From positions 1 through 60,841 of the forward strand of contig DATLXU010000149.1 of the NCBI GenBank assembly GCA_035575515.1: DNA of 60,841 nt, given 5' to 3'. This DNA comes from DATLXU01 sp035575515. Lineage in GTDB: Bacteria > Acidobacteriota > Blastocatellia > UBA7656. This document shows, piece by piece, positions 43,327 through 51,882 of this stretch. The position numbers and the translations under genes were made by a program. Position 1 is the stretch's first letter, and every line of letters begins with the position of its first letter. The notes below the pieces were generated by a model. The model did no database searches, was not told the origin of the DNA, and saw only the letters and a list, made by a program, of their open reading frames with translations.

Positions 43327-43521
43327 ATGGTGCCCTGTTGCTTTTGCGGCGAGCAAATAGAGGAGAAAGCTCCTGACCCATGCAGCGTTACTGTGACAAC
43401 TTCCGACAACCGGTGGCAAGCCGGGTACTGCCATGCAGCTTGGCATCCGTCTGCGCAAAGACCCCGAATGGGCTTCGGTATTCGAGCCAGCCCATTTTTG
43501 AGAGGGCCGTTTGCGAAGTGA
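43327..43521 (+). CDS. 64-residue cysteine-containing (zinc-binding type) protein
   Basis: The sequence begins MVPCCFCGEQIEEKAPDPCS and continues with NRWQAGYCHAAWHP. CxFCG, DPC and CHA spacing is that of short zinc-binding proteins found in many bacteria, here followed by an Arg-rich end. GAAAGGAAG precedes the ATG. It lies in the 245-base gap between two phosphatase-superfamily genes on the same strand. The last third (after about residue 42) looks less conserved and may be a frame-altered tail. Function unknown. Confidence 0.6.
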   Translation: MVPCCFCGEQIEEKAPDPCSVTVTTSDNRWQAGYCHAAWHPSAQRPRMGFGIRASPFLRGPFAK

Positions 43522-43531
43522 GTTGTGAGCG

Positions 43532-45154
43532 ATGAGAATTCTCGTCATCGGCCTTGATGCCGCAACGATGGATTTAATCGAGCCGTGGATTGCGGCGGGC
43601 CAATTGCCTACGCTCGCTCGTTTGATGGCCGAAGGCGTGAGCGGGCGTATGATCTCTACGCCTAACATGCACAGCGCGTCTGCATGGACTTCTATTCTGA
43701 CGGGACTCAATCCGGGCCGTCACGGGCTGTTCGTTTTCTCAGACAGGGATTTTCAAACTGGCCGCCAGATGTTTTTCACCGGAAGCGACCGCGCGGGCGC
43801 GATAATCTCTTCGCATCTTGCGCGGCACGGAATGACAGCGGGCCTTGTGAATGTCCCGATGACTTATAAGGCCGAATGCTCACCGGGCGGTTTTATGATC
43901 AGCGGTCTCGACGCGCCCGCGTTAAACGAGCATGCGTTTTGCCCCGAAGAGCTTCGCAATGAGTTGTTCAACAAGTTTCCTGACTATAATTTTGCTCCGC
44001 CCGCGATTGGCGAATTGATGAAGGCGAGCCGCATTGACGAGGCTGTAAGCGCATGGCTAAAGCTGATTGATTCTCAAACGGCTGCCGTAGAATGGTTGAT
44101 TGAAACGAGACCGACCGATTTTTTCATGACCGTTTACACCGCGAGCGACTGGGCCGGTCATAACCTGTGGAAATATCTTGATGCTGACAGAAAGCGCAAC
44201 GCTCAGCCGGGCAACCAGATGTTTGCCATCTATCGCGCGCTCGATATGGCAATCGCCCGATTGCTCGCGCACACGACCATCGAGACGCAAATCTACATCA
44301 TCTCAGATCACGGAATGGGACCGCACACGGGCGCATCTTATCACTTGGCCGATTGGCTCGAAAGCAAAGGCTATATGCGCCGCGCCGCTCGCAAGTCGGG
44401 CCGCGCTTCGCTCATCAGCGTGACGCGCACAGCCGCGCAGGGACTTTTGCCCGCAAAGATCAAAGAGAAAATCAAATCAGGCATCGGCGCGGAGCGCGTC
44501 AAGCGATTGCAATCTGCCGAAAAAGATTCATTCTACAATTCGATTGAATGGTCGCGCACCATCGCTTACACCGAGCCGGGCCGCCACGTCATAAACATAA
44601 ACCTCGCGGGCCGCAACCAATCGGGCATCGTCGTGCAGGATGATTACGACAAGGTTTGTGAAGATATCATCCGCGACCTCAGTGAATGGACCGACGCGCG
44701 TGGTAATTCAGTAGTTGAAAGAGTCGTGCGCCGCGATGAAGTCTACTTCGGCCCGTTCACCGAGCGCGCAAGCGACCTGTACATTTACTGGAATACCTCG
44801 GCTCGAATGGGCGAACCGCCCCGCGAAGTGCGCGCTCGCGGCTTCTGGTGGAGCGGCGATCATCACTTGGAAGGCATCCTGATTGCCAAAGGGCCGGGCA
44901 TCCGTCGCGGAGTCAAGATTGATGCCGCTACCGTTTATGATTTCACGCCTACGGTGATGTATGCAGCGGGCCTGCCTGTGCCTGAGGGACTCGATGGCCG
45001 AGTCATTCAACAGACATTCGATGATGAATTCATTGCGCATCATCCCGTGCAAGTTGATGCGCTCGCGCAGAGCGCGGCAGTTGACCGCGCGGAATTGAGC
45101 AAGTCGGAAGAAGAATTGATCGAAGAAAAACTGCGCGGGCTTGGATACCTCTAA
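43532..45154 (+). CDS. Alkaline-phosphatase-superfamily phosphodiesterase-like protein 3
   Basis: 540 residues, cytoplasmic. The motifs deviate slightly: VIGLDAATMDL at the first metal site, HSASAWTSILTGLNPGRHG at the nucleophile, TASDWAGHNLW, IISDHGMGP and SGDHHLEGI. A basic linker (AARKSGRASLISVTRTAAQG) corresponds to that in paralogue 2. It ends ELIEEKLRGLGYL, the shared tail. The start ATG follows the stop of the small cysteine protein by ten bases. It probably acts on the same class of intermediate as its paralogues but with different specificity. Confidence 0.83.
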   Translation: MRILVIGLDAATMDLIEPWIAAGQLPTLARLMAEGVSGRMISTPNMHSASAWTSILTGLNPGRHGLFVFSDRDFQTGRQMFFTGSDRAGAIISSHLARHGMTAGLVNVPMTYKAECSPGGFMISGLDAPALNEHAFCPEELRNELFNKFPDYNFAPPAIGELMKASRIDEAVSAWLKLIDSQTAAVEWLIETRPTDFFMTVYTASDWAGHNLWKYLDADRKRNAQPGNQMFAIYRALDMAIARLLAHTTIETQIYIISDHGMGPHTGASYHLADWLESKGYMRRAARKSGRASLISVTRTAAQGLLPAKIKEKIKSGIGAERVKRLQSAEKDSFYNSIEWSRTIAYTEPGRHVININLAGRNQSGIVVQDDYDKVCEDIIRDLSEWTDARGNSVVERVVRRDEVYFGPFTERASDLYIYWNTSARMGEPPREVRARGFWWSGDHHLEGILIAKGPGIRRGVKIDAATVYDFTPTVMYAAGLPVPEGLDGRVIQQTFDDEFIAHHPVQVDALAQSAAVDRAELSKSEEELIEEKLRGLGYL

Positions 45155-45262
45155 AGGATGAGGGCTGAAGGATGAGGGCTGAATCAGAAATCGAACAGCA
45201 GTTTGAAATAAACCATTCGCCCGCTTTTCATTCTTCATCCCTCATCCCCCATCCTTTTCGCG
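45154..45262. repeat. Heptamer hairpin element, GGATGAG/GGGCTGA type, overlapping a gene start
   Basis: Left arm 45154-45183 (AAAGGATGAGGGCTGAAGG and a repeat of it), right arm 45231-45258 (TTCTTCATCCCTCATCCCCC then ATCCTTTT). It starts at the stop codon of the previous gene and extends into the next one, providing its ATG and about 29 codons. Confidence 0.8.
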
Positions 45263-47808
45263 GTCACGCCACGAGCATCGCATTAATCGTTTTGGCGCTG
45301 GTCGCAATGTTCTGGCGCGTCTTCTTTTTGGGCGAGACGCTCGTTGATGTTGCGACGCTCAACAATCAACTCCCCTGGGGTTACTCCGCAGGCCCGTCTG
45401 ACTATCCATACAATCGCCGCGACCTCACAGATATGTACATCACGCGCGAATACTTTGTCATTGCTGCTTACGGCGATGGCGAGTTTCCGCTGTGGAACCC
45501 ATACACGATGGCCGGCCATCCGATTTATGCGGATGGTGTGACGCGAACGCTCTCACCATTCCTGCTGTTTTATAAATTCTTCGATGTGCCGCTCGGCTAT
45601 TCGCTCGCGCGCATAACTGAACTGATGCTTGCGGCAGTTTTCATGTACATCTTTTTGATTGCGATTGGCGCGAGCGCGCGCGGGGCGCTGGCGGGCGCGC
45701 TGGTGTTTGAGCTTTCGGCTCATTCGATGCTGCACTTGACGGGACTCGGCTGGTGGGGCGGGCTGATGTGGCTGCCGTTGATCTTTCTCTTTGCTGATCG
45801 AGCCGTCACGCGGCGCAGCTACGCGCAGGCAGCGATTGCGGGACTTATGGTCGCTGCGCAGTTCTTCTGCGGTTACATGCCGAATCAGATTTATTACGTC
45901 GGCGCGATTGCCGTTTATTATCTCTTCTTCGCATTCATCAAGCGCAGTGATGAATCGCGAAGCCAATCGCTCAAGCGTGGGCTTGCAATGATGGTTGTGA
46001 CGCTCGGAGTAGGGCTTGCGCTCGCGGCGACGCAGTGGGTTCCGACTCTTGAGCTATTGCGGCAATCGAATCGCAAGATAGTCGGCGCAGAGCTTGGTTA
46101 TATTTATCTGCCGCCGTGGTACGCTGCGACTCTTGTCTTTCCCAATCTCTTCGGCTCGGCTTATGACGTGACCACGCTGACGCTGTTCACCGCGCTCGGC
46201 GTTTCGCACGACCATATTCTTTATCTTGGCGTCGCGGCGCTCATTCCTGTGGGCTTTGCGCTCTATTCGATTAAGTCTTCGCGCCGACTCCGTTTGAAAA
46301 GCTTTGCCGCGTCACCGCATCACCGCGTCTCTATATTTGCTCTGCTTGCGGCGGCGGCGCTTGTTGTGATGATGGCCGCGCCGCTTTACATTCCGCTTAC
46401 CCGCTTTATCCCGATTCTTAATGTCATTCGCGTAGCTGTTCGAGCTGGAGTTGTCTTCCTGTTCGCCGCTTCGACTCTTGTCGCGTTCGGTACGGATTCG
46501 CTCTTGAAAGCAAGCGGAGAGCAAATCGCGAAGGTCGCTCGCGCCGCGCGCTGGCTCCTCATCGCCGCAATTCTGTTCATCATCATCTGCGCTGGCGCAT
46601 CGTACCTGATGCGAGCAACAGGCTTAGCGGCTGAAACAGGCGAGCGGGGCCGCATGGCATTCATTCGTCGCGCTGCGTTCGTTCTCTCTGAACAGTTCCT
46701 GCCGCCTGACGCGAGCCTGTTGATACCGATTGGGCTGCTGTCGCTGACCGTTTTGCTGCTTTGGTTATTGAGCAAGGAGAAGATCACCCGCGCCGGTTTC
46801 TTCGCCGGTTTCGTTGCGCTGCTCGTAATTGATCTGTTCTGGGCGAGCGGCCAGTTCAATCAGACCTTTGACCGCTCGCGCGTTTATCCGCAAACTCAAA
46901 TCACGAATCTTTTGCAATCGCTGCCGCCGGGCCGCGCGCTAGTTGTGCCTGCCGCGCTTGAGACGAATCGCCGCGTGACGGACCAAAAGATCATCGCGCC
47001 GCCAAACACGCTGCTGCCTTACAGAATCCCGACCGTTGCGGGAAAGAATCAGCAGTTCCCTCGCTGGTATCGCGAGTACGCTTCACTGATCGAGCCTCAG
47101 CCTAATCTCAGTCACGTTGTTTTCAACACCGCTCAATCGCCATTCTTCGACGCGCTCAACGTGCGTTATGTGATGACTTATGAGAACACTCCGCTTGCCG
47201 GCTACAAACCAATCGCAACTGCGGAAGGCGTTTCGATTTATGAAAACCCCAATGCATTGCCGCGCGCATTCTTCGCAAATCGCGTCATTGAAGTCAGCAC
47301 GCCTGATGAATCACTAAGCGCGATGCGCGACCCGATCTTCGACCCGCACACAGATGTGGTTGTAGAAACCATGTCTCAGGGGTTAGACGGCGGGGAGCAG
47401 GAGCGAGATGGCAACCGGCCTGAAACTGGCTCTGGGAGCCGGTTTCAAGGCGGCATGATTCCTTCCCTGACTCCTGTCATCTCCGAAGACAAGCGCAATC
47501 GCGTTGTCATAGAAACTGAAAACCAGAGCGACGGCGTGCTTGTGTTGAGCGATAACTACTATCCGGGATGGCAAGCTACAATTGATGGGACGCCGGTTGA
47601 AATATTGCGCGCCAATCACACCATGCGCGCGGTCAGGGTCCCGGCGGGCCGCCATGTGGTATCATTCGTCTTTGCGCCGACGAGCCTCACGCGGTCGGCT
47701 TATGCGAGCATTGCGGCGGCTGCGCTTTTGCTGGCTGCTTTCGTTTTGTCGTTGTTCAAGCGCAGGCGAAGAATTTCACGCGAGGTTAACAGCCACGATA
47801 TTCGATAA
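45172..47808 (+). CDS. YfhO-type polytopic membrane protein (glycosyltransferase-like)
   Basis: 878 residues with about 12 membrane segments, a soluble region at about 570-835, and a last helix (YASIAAAALLLAAFVLSLF). NQLPWGYSAG, FPLWNPYTMAGHPIYADG and SDNYYPGWQATIDGTPVEI are the conserved blocks of YfhO proteins, which modify teichoic acids or other surface glycans with lipid-linked sugars. Residues 1-29 are encoded by a hairpin element, and no other start precedes the first membrane helix. Residues about 735-770 are a second repeat insertion in a linker. It may modify or assemble the glycan of this operon in the inner membrane. Confidence 0.85.
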   Translation: MRAESEIEQQFEINHSPAFHSSSLIPHPFRGHATSIALIVLALVAMFWRVFFLGETLVDVATLNNQLPWGYSAGPSDYPYNRRDLTDMYITREYFVIAAYGDGEFPLWNPYTMAGHPIYADGVTRTLSPFLLFYKFFDVPLGYSLARITELMLAAVFMYIFLIAIGASARGALAGALVFELSAHSMLHLTGLGWWGGLMWLPLIFLFADRAVTRRSYAQAAIAGLMVAAQFFCGYMPNQIYYVGAIAVYYLFFAFIKRSDESRSQSLKRGLAMMVVTLGVGLALAATQWVPTLELLRQSNRKIVGAELGYIYLPPWYAATLVFPNLFGSAYDVTTLTLFTALGVSHDHILYLGVAALIPVGFALYSIKSSRRLRLKSFAASPHHRVSIFALLAAAALVVMMAAPLYIPLTRFIPILNVIRVAVRAGVVFLFAASTLVAFGTDSLLKASGEQIAKVARAARWLLIAAILFIIICAGASYLMRATGLAAETGERGRMAFIRRAAFVLSEQFLPPDASLLIPIGLLSLTVLLLWLLSKEKITRAGFFAGFVALLVIDLFWASGQFNQTFDRSRVYPQTQITNLLQSLPPGRALVVPAALETNRRVTDQKIIAPPNTLLPYRIPTVAGKNQQFPRWYREYASLIEPQPNLSHVVFNTAQSPFFDALNVRYVMTYENTPLAGYKPIATAEGVSIYENPNALPRAFFANRVIEVSTPDESLSAMRDPIFDPHTDVVVETMSQGLDGGEQERDGNRPETGSGSRFQGGMIPSLTPVISEDKRNRVVIETENQSDGVLVLSDNYYPGWQATIDGTPVEILRANHTMRAVRVPAGRHVVSFVFAPTSLTRSAYASIAAAALLLAAFVLSLFKRRRRISREVNSHDIR
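47375..47490. repeat. Composite hairpin element inside the YfhO-type gene
   Basis: Diverged arms TCAGGGGTTAGACGGCGGGG (left) and CCTTCCCTGACTCCTGTC (right) enclose a core at 47408-47456 that aligns along its length with the core of the element at 40229 (TGAAAC, GGCTCTG, GAGCC, TTT, AAG in register). The host frame stays open through it. Confidence 0.7.
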
Positions 47809-49324
47809 GATAAAAAAGACTGTCAAGCACACGCTCATCTTTGGCGTCGGAAGCGTAGTCAACAGTGCATTCGGGCTTGTGCTCGTGCCCGTCTATACGC
47901 GCTACCTGCGCGCGAGCGAGTTCGGCATCCTGTCGCTTCTGACAATCACGCTGACTCTCATCACGATAATCCTGAAGTTCGGACTCAATCACGCTTTCTT
48001 TCGTCACTACTATGAGACCGAAGACCAGCAGCATCGCCGCCGCATCGTAGGCTCGACGCTCATCTTTCTGCTCGTAACGGTCAGCATCCTCACCACGCTC
48101 CTTTCAATGCTCGCGCCGCAAATCTCATCGCTCATATTCTTGGGCGACGCGAGCCGCGCTGATTTGCTCAGGCTCGTGTTCTTCATAAGTTTCTTTGAAG
48201 TCGTCTCGCTCATTCCCGATTCTATTCTCAGAGCGAATTTCAAATCAGCGCGCTACTCGGCCATCAACATCGTCGCGTTCGCCTTTCAGCTAATTCTCAT
48301 CTGCTATCTTGTGATAGTTGTCGACGCCAGCGTTGAGAGCGTCTTAATCGGGAGGCTGGCGGGCGCGGCCTTCGAAGCGGTCATCTTTTTCATTATGGTC
48401 AGGCGCGACCTGAGCCTCAGCTTTTCCGCGAGTGAGCTTCGCGCGATGCTTGGGTTCGGCGCGCCGCTCATCTTCGGCCAGATTGCGTTTACGCTCTTTA
48501 TGATGATTGACCGCTTCTTTCTCGAACGCTACGCCAGCAAGCAGGAGCTTGGCGCTTACGCGATGGCAAACACGCTCGTTTCAGTCGTGACGATCCTCGT
48601 GACCGTTCCATTCAGCCAGGTCTGGACCGTTATGCGCTTTTCGGTGATGAACGAAGAGGGCGCGGAAGAATACTACTCGCGCGTGCTGACCTACATCGTC
48701 TTCGTGAGCATGTTCCTTGCGCTGTGCGTCGCGGCGGTTGCTGGCGATGGGCTGCTGCTTTATGCCTTGCGCAGCTACTGGTCAGCGCCGATGATAATTC
48801 CGCTGCTCGCGCTTTCGGCTGTGCTGGACAGCGCCTCGCGTGTGTTGAACATCGGCATCACGCTCCGCAAGCGAACCATCTATGCTCCGATAGTCATAGC
48901 CATCGCGCTCGCGGTGAACGTCGCGTTGAACTTCCTTTTGATTCCGCGATACGGCGGAATGGGCGCAACCATTTCGACACTGATTTCATATCTGGTCTTC
49001 TGCGCGCTCAGGTATTGGGCGTCGAATCGCTTCTTCAAAGTGCATTATGAATGGGGCCGCGTCTTTGCTTTGCTTGCGGTCGGCTCGGCTTTCATTGCGC
49101 TTTTTTATCTGGACGACTACGTGCGCGGGCCGTCGCTGTCTCGCGCGACACTCTATCTTTCGCTTTTCATCAAGGTGATGCTTGCGCTTTCGTTTCCGCT
49201 CGTGCTTCTGGCCCTCAGATTTTACGACGAGCGCGAGCGGCGCAGGATCGCGGAATTCTGGCAGAAGACGCTTTATGTCGTGAAGCGGCGGCGATTGAAT
49301 GAGAGCACGGCGGTTGAGAATTAG
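47702..49324 (+). CDS. Polysaccharide flippase (Wzx/MATE-like)
   Basis: A protein of about 510 conserved residues with 13-14 membrane segments (TLIFGVGSVVNSAFGLVLVP, FGAPLIFGQIAFTLFMMIDR, LNIGITLRKRTIYAPIVIAI). It flips lipid-linked oligosaccharides across the inner membrane. The start is unresolved: conserved sequence begins at about 47792 (ATIFDKIKKTVKHT), but no ATG, GTG or TTG lies there. The given start, ATG 47702, adds a Cys/Arg-rich leader read from the other frame of the YfhO-type gene. GAGG occurs at 47782-47785, so a rare start codon (ACG/ATA) is possible. It overlaps the upstream gene. Confidence 0.78.
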   Translation: MRALRRLRFCWLLSFCRCSSAGEEFHARLTATIFDKIKKTVKHTLIFGVGSVVNSAFGLVLVPVYTRYLRASEFGILSLLTITLTLITIILKFGLNHAFFRHYYETEDQQHRRRIVGSTLIFLLVTVSILTTLLSMLAPQISSLIFLGDASRADLLRLVFFISFFEVVSLIPDSILRANFKSARYSAINIVAFAFQLILICYLVIVVDASVESVLIGRLAGAAFEAVIFFIMVRRDLSLSFSASELRAMLGFGAPLIFGQIAFTLFMMIDRFFLERYASKQELGAYAMANTLVSVVTILVTVPFSQVWTVMRFSVMNEEGAEEYYSRVLTYIVFVSMFLALCVAAVAGDGLLLYALRSYWSAPMIIPLLALSAVLDSASRVLNIGITLRKRTIYAPIVIAIALAVNVALNFLLIPRYGGMGATISTLISYLVFCALRYWASNRFFKVHYEWGRVFALLAVGSAFIALFYLDDYVRGPSLSRATLYLSLFIKVMLALSFPLVLLALRFYDERERRRIAEFWQKTLYVVKRRRLNESTAVEN

Positions 49325-49357
49325 CCCTGCGTCAGTTATATTTTTTGGTCTTTTGTT

Positions 49358-51037
49358 ATGAGCAAAAAAGTTCTCTTCATAGGTCTGGATGGCTCGACTT
49401 TCGACGTGCTCGACCCGTTGATGAAAGCGGGACTGATGCCGCGCCTCAAAACATTCATTGATGAAGGCGTGCGCGGCTGGCTCGAAACGACCATCCCACC
49501 CATCACGCCGACCGCGTGGGTCTCGTGGATGACGGGCAAGAACCCCGGCAAGCACGGAGTCTTTGAATTTCTGCTGCGGCGAAGAGGTTCGGGCAAGCTG
49601 CCCGATATGCCCGTAAGCTCGCGCGCGCGTGACGGCCTGCCGTTCTGGGATATTCTAGCAGCGCACGGCAAGCGCGGCATCGTCACGAACATGCCCTGCA
49701 CCTATCCGCCTGTGATGGCGAATGGCTTGATGGTTTCCGATTTTCTAACGCCACGTGGCCGTAGAGATTTCACCTATCCTGAAAACCTTATCGAAGAGAT
49801 TGAAAAACGATTCGGCCCGTATCAGCTTTACATCACTGAAGTCTATGCGCCCGGCAAAGTTGACAATATTCTTAATCAACTATTCGACGAGCTTGAGTAT
49901 AAAACGAAGGTCAATCGCTACTTGATGGAAGAGTACGGGTGGGACGTATTCGCTACGCACTACTGGGGAACTGATCGCTTTCAGCATGAGTTGTGGCACT
50001 TGCTTGATGAGCAGCACCCATTCTTCAACCGCAAAGAGCACGACGCGCACATAAATCGCATTCACGAATACTGGCATGCAGTTGATTCGACGCTCGGCGA
50101 ATTGTTCGATGCTGTCGGCAATGAAACGACGGTTTATCTCGGCTCAGATCACGGCTTCGGGCCGATCAAGAAATTCCTCTGCTTCAACGTCTGGCTGCTT
50201 GATGAAGGCTTGCTCGTGTTGAAGCGCGACGCGATGACCCGGTTCAAGCGTGCGTTGTTCAGAATGGGACTCACACCTGATCGCGCGTATCGTTCGGCGA
50301 TGAAACTGGGGCTTGCGCACCTGCGGCTCTCTGTGGGCGTGACGAATCGCTCGAAGCTGATGCGGGTTGCCAACAAGCTGATGCTGTCGCTCGAAGACGT
50401 TGACTGGTCGCGCACCGTCGCGTTTTCAAAAGGCAATTACGGACAGATATTCATCAACCTGAAGGGGCGCGAAGAGAATGGCATTGTCGAGCCGGGCGCG
50501 GAGTATGAACGCGTCGTGCGAGAGATAATCGAAAAACTCCGCGCGCTCGTTGATCCAGCTACGGGCCAGCCTTTGATTGGTCCTATCTGGCGGCGCGAAG
50601 ATTTATACACTGGCCCGCACTCGGACGAATCGCCCGACATTCAATTTCTGCCAGCCGATATGTCGAACAAGCCGCTAGGCACGCTCGACCTGACATCGAA
50701 TAAATTCATCACTCCGGTCTATGGCAATTCGGGCGACCATCGAATGCACGGGATAATGCTCGGTCGCGGGCCGGAGATCAGGCGGGGAGCGACCATAGAG
50801 GGCGCGCGGATAATTGATTGCGCGCCGACGATACTCCATTCGTTTGGCGTAGAGATACCGGCTGATATGGACGGGCGCGTGCTCGAAGAGATTTTCACCG
50901 AAGAATATATGCGAGCAAATCCGGTGAGGACTTCAGACGCGGCAGATTTCGTCGAAGCTGAAAAGGCAGGCGCGATGACCGACGAAGAAAGCGACGAAAT
51001 ACGCGAGCGGCTGCGCGGCTGGGGCTATCTCGGATAG
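49358..51037 (+). CDS. Alkaline-phosphatase-superfamily phosphodiesterase-like protein 4
   Basis: 559 residues, the longest paralogue, cytoplasmic. Sites: FIGLDGSTFDV, ITPTAWVSWMTGKNPGKHG (Thr likely nucleophile), YWGTDRFQHELWH, LGSDHGFGP and SGDHRMHGIMLG. The C-terminus SDEIRERLRGWGYLG carries the operon tail motif with Trp in place of Leu. It starts 33 bases after the flippase stop. Its best visible relatives are the other four paralogues in this operon. A hairpin element separates it from the next gene. Confidence 0.85.
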   Translation: MSKKVLFIGLDGSTFDVLDPLMKAGLMPRLKTFIDEGVRGWLETTIPPITPTAWVSWMTGKNPGKHGVFEFLLRRRGSGKLPDMPVSSRARDGLPFWDILAAHGKRGIVTNMPCTYPPVMANGLMVSDFLTPRGRRDFTYPENLIEEIEKRFGPYQLYITEVYAPGKVDNILNQLFDELEYKTKVNRYLMEEYGWDVFATHYWGTDRFQHELWHLLDEQHPFFNRKEHDAHINRIHEYWHAVDSTLGELFDAVGNETTVYLGSDHGFGPIKKFLCFNVWLLDEGLLVLKRDAMTRFKRALFRMGLTPDRAYRSAMKLGLAHLRLSVGVTNRSKLMRVANKLMLSLEDVDWSRTVAFSKGNYGQIFINLKGREENGIVEPGAEYERVVREIIEKLRALVDPATGQPLIGPIWRREDLYTGPHSDESPDIQFLPADMSNKPLGTLDLTSNKFITPVYGNSGDHRMHGIMLGRGPEIRRGATIEGARIIDCAPTILHSFGVEIPADMDGRVLEEIFTEEYMRANPVRTSDAADFVEAEKAGAMTDEESDEIRERLRGWGYLG

Positions 51038-51040
51038 AGC

Positions 51041-51159
51041 TGTCAGTTATCAGTTTTTCAGTTTTCTGTAGCGCGCTCTTGCCGCGCCGTTTCTTCCATT
51101 AATCCCGATGGAATTTCGAAGACTGAAGACTGAAGACTGAAGGCTGAAAACTGAAAACT
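51041..51159. repeat. Heptamer hairpin element, TGAAGAC/TGAAAAC family
   Basis: Right arm 51116-51159 has six tandem units (GAAGACTGAAGACTGAAGAC then TGAAGGC, TGAAAAC, TGAAAAC) and left arm 51041-51070 is a diverged complement (CAGTTATCAGTTTTTCAG). The right arm abuts the ATG of the glycosyltransferase at 51160. Confidence 0.82.
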
Positions 51160-51882
51160 ATGCGTTTTGAAACTATTTCAGCGGTGCTGCCTGCATTCAA
51201 CGAGGAGGAGAACATCGAGACGGCTACGACGCGCATGTGCGATGTGCTGCGCTCTTTGAACCTGCGCGACTGGGAGGTCATCGTTGTTAATGACGGCTCG
51301 ATTGATCGCACGGGCGAAATCGCTGCCCGCCTCGCAGCGCAAGACTCTGAGCACATTCGCGTGTTTCATCACAACCCAAACAAAGGTTATGCCGAGGCGT
51401 TGAAGACGGGGTTCACGAACGCGCGACATCAACTGATTTTTTACACGGACTCAGATAATCAATTCGACGTGCGCGAAATCGTGAACCTCCTGCCGCTCAT
51501 CGAAGACGCAGACATCGTGTGCGGTTTTCGCATCTATCGCTTCGACCCGCTAACGCGTCTGGTGTTAAGCTGGGGATTCAACCTGCTTGTGAGAATCATC
51601 TTTCGCATAAAGGTGCGCGACATTGATTGCGCCTTCAAGCTCTTTCGCCGCGAGGTCTTCGATAAAGTCACTATCGAATCGAAAAAGTTCTTCGTTGACG
51701 CTGAAGTTCTTGCGAAAGCGAAATACTTCGGTTTCAAGATGGTCGAGATTGGCGTCAGACATTACCCGCGACCGGCGGGCCGTTCGACCGTAAGACCGAG
51801 CCACATACCTTCGACCTTGCGCGAGCTTGCGCGCATCTGGGTTAACATTCATTCGAAGCCGCGAGGGAAGAAAAAAGAGTGA
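51160..51882 (+). CDS. Glycosyltransferase family 2, dolichyl-phosphate-sugar synthase type
   Basis: 240 residues, GT-A fold: SAVLPAFNEEENI, VIVVNDGSIDRTGEI, YTDSDNQFD (the metal-binding DxD), and the DIDCAFKLFRREVF region typical of polyprenyl-phosphate mannose/glucose synthases. It lacks the C-terminal membrane helices, so it is probably peripheral. It likely makes an undecaprenyl-phosphate-linked sugar donor for the GT39-like protein two genes downstream. The ATG follows a repeat arm directly. The stop overlaps the start of the next gene. Confidence 0.88.
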   Translation: MRFETISAVLPAFNEEENIETATTRMCDVLRSLNLRDWEVIVVNDGSIDRTGEIAARLAAQDSEHIRVFHHNPNKGYAEALKTGFTNARHQLIFYTDSDNQFDVREIVNLLPLIEDADIVCGFRIYRFDPLTRLVLSWGFNLLVRIIFRIKVRDIDCAFKLFRREVFDKVTIESKKFFVDAEVLAKAKYFGFKMVEIGVRHYPRPAGRSTVRPSHIPSTLRELARIWVNIHSKPRGKKKE

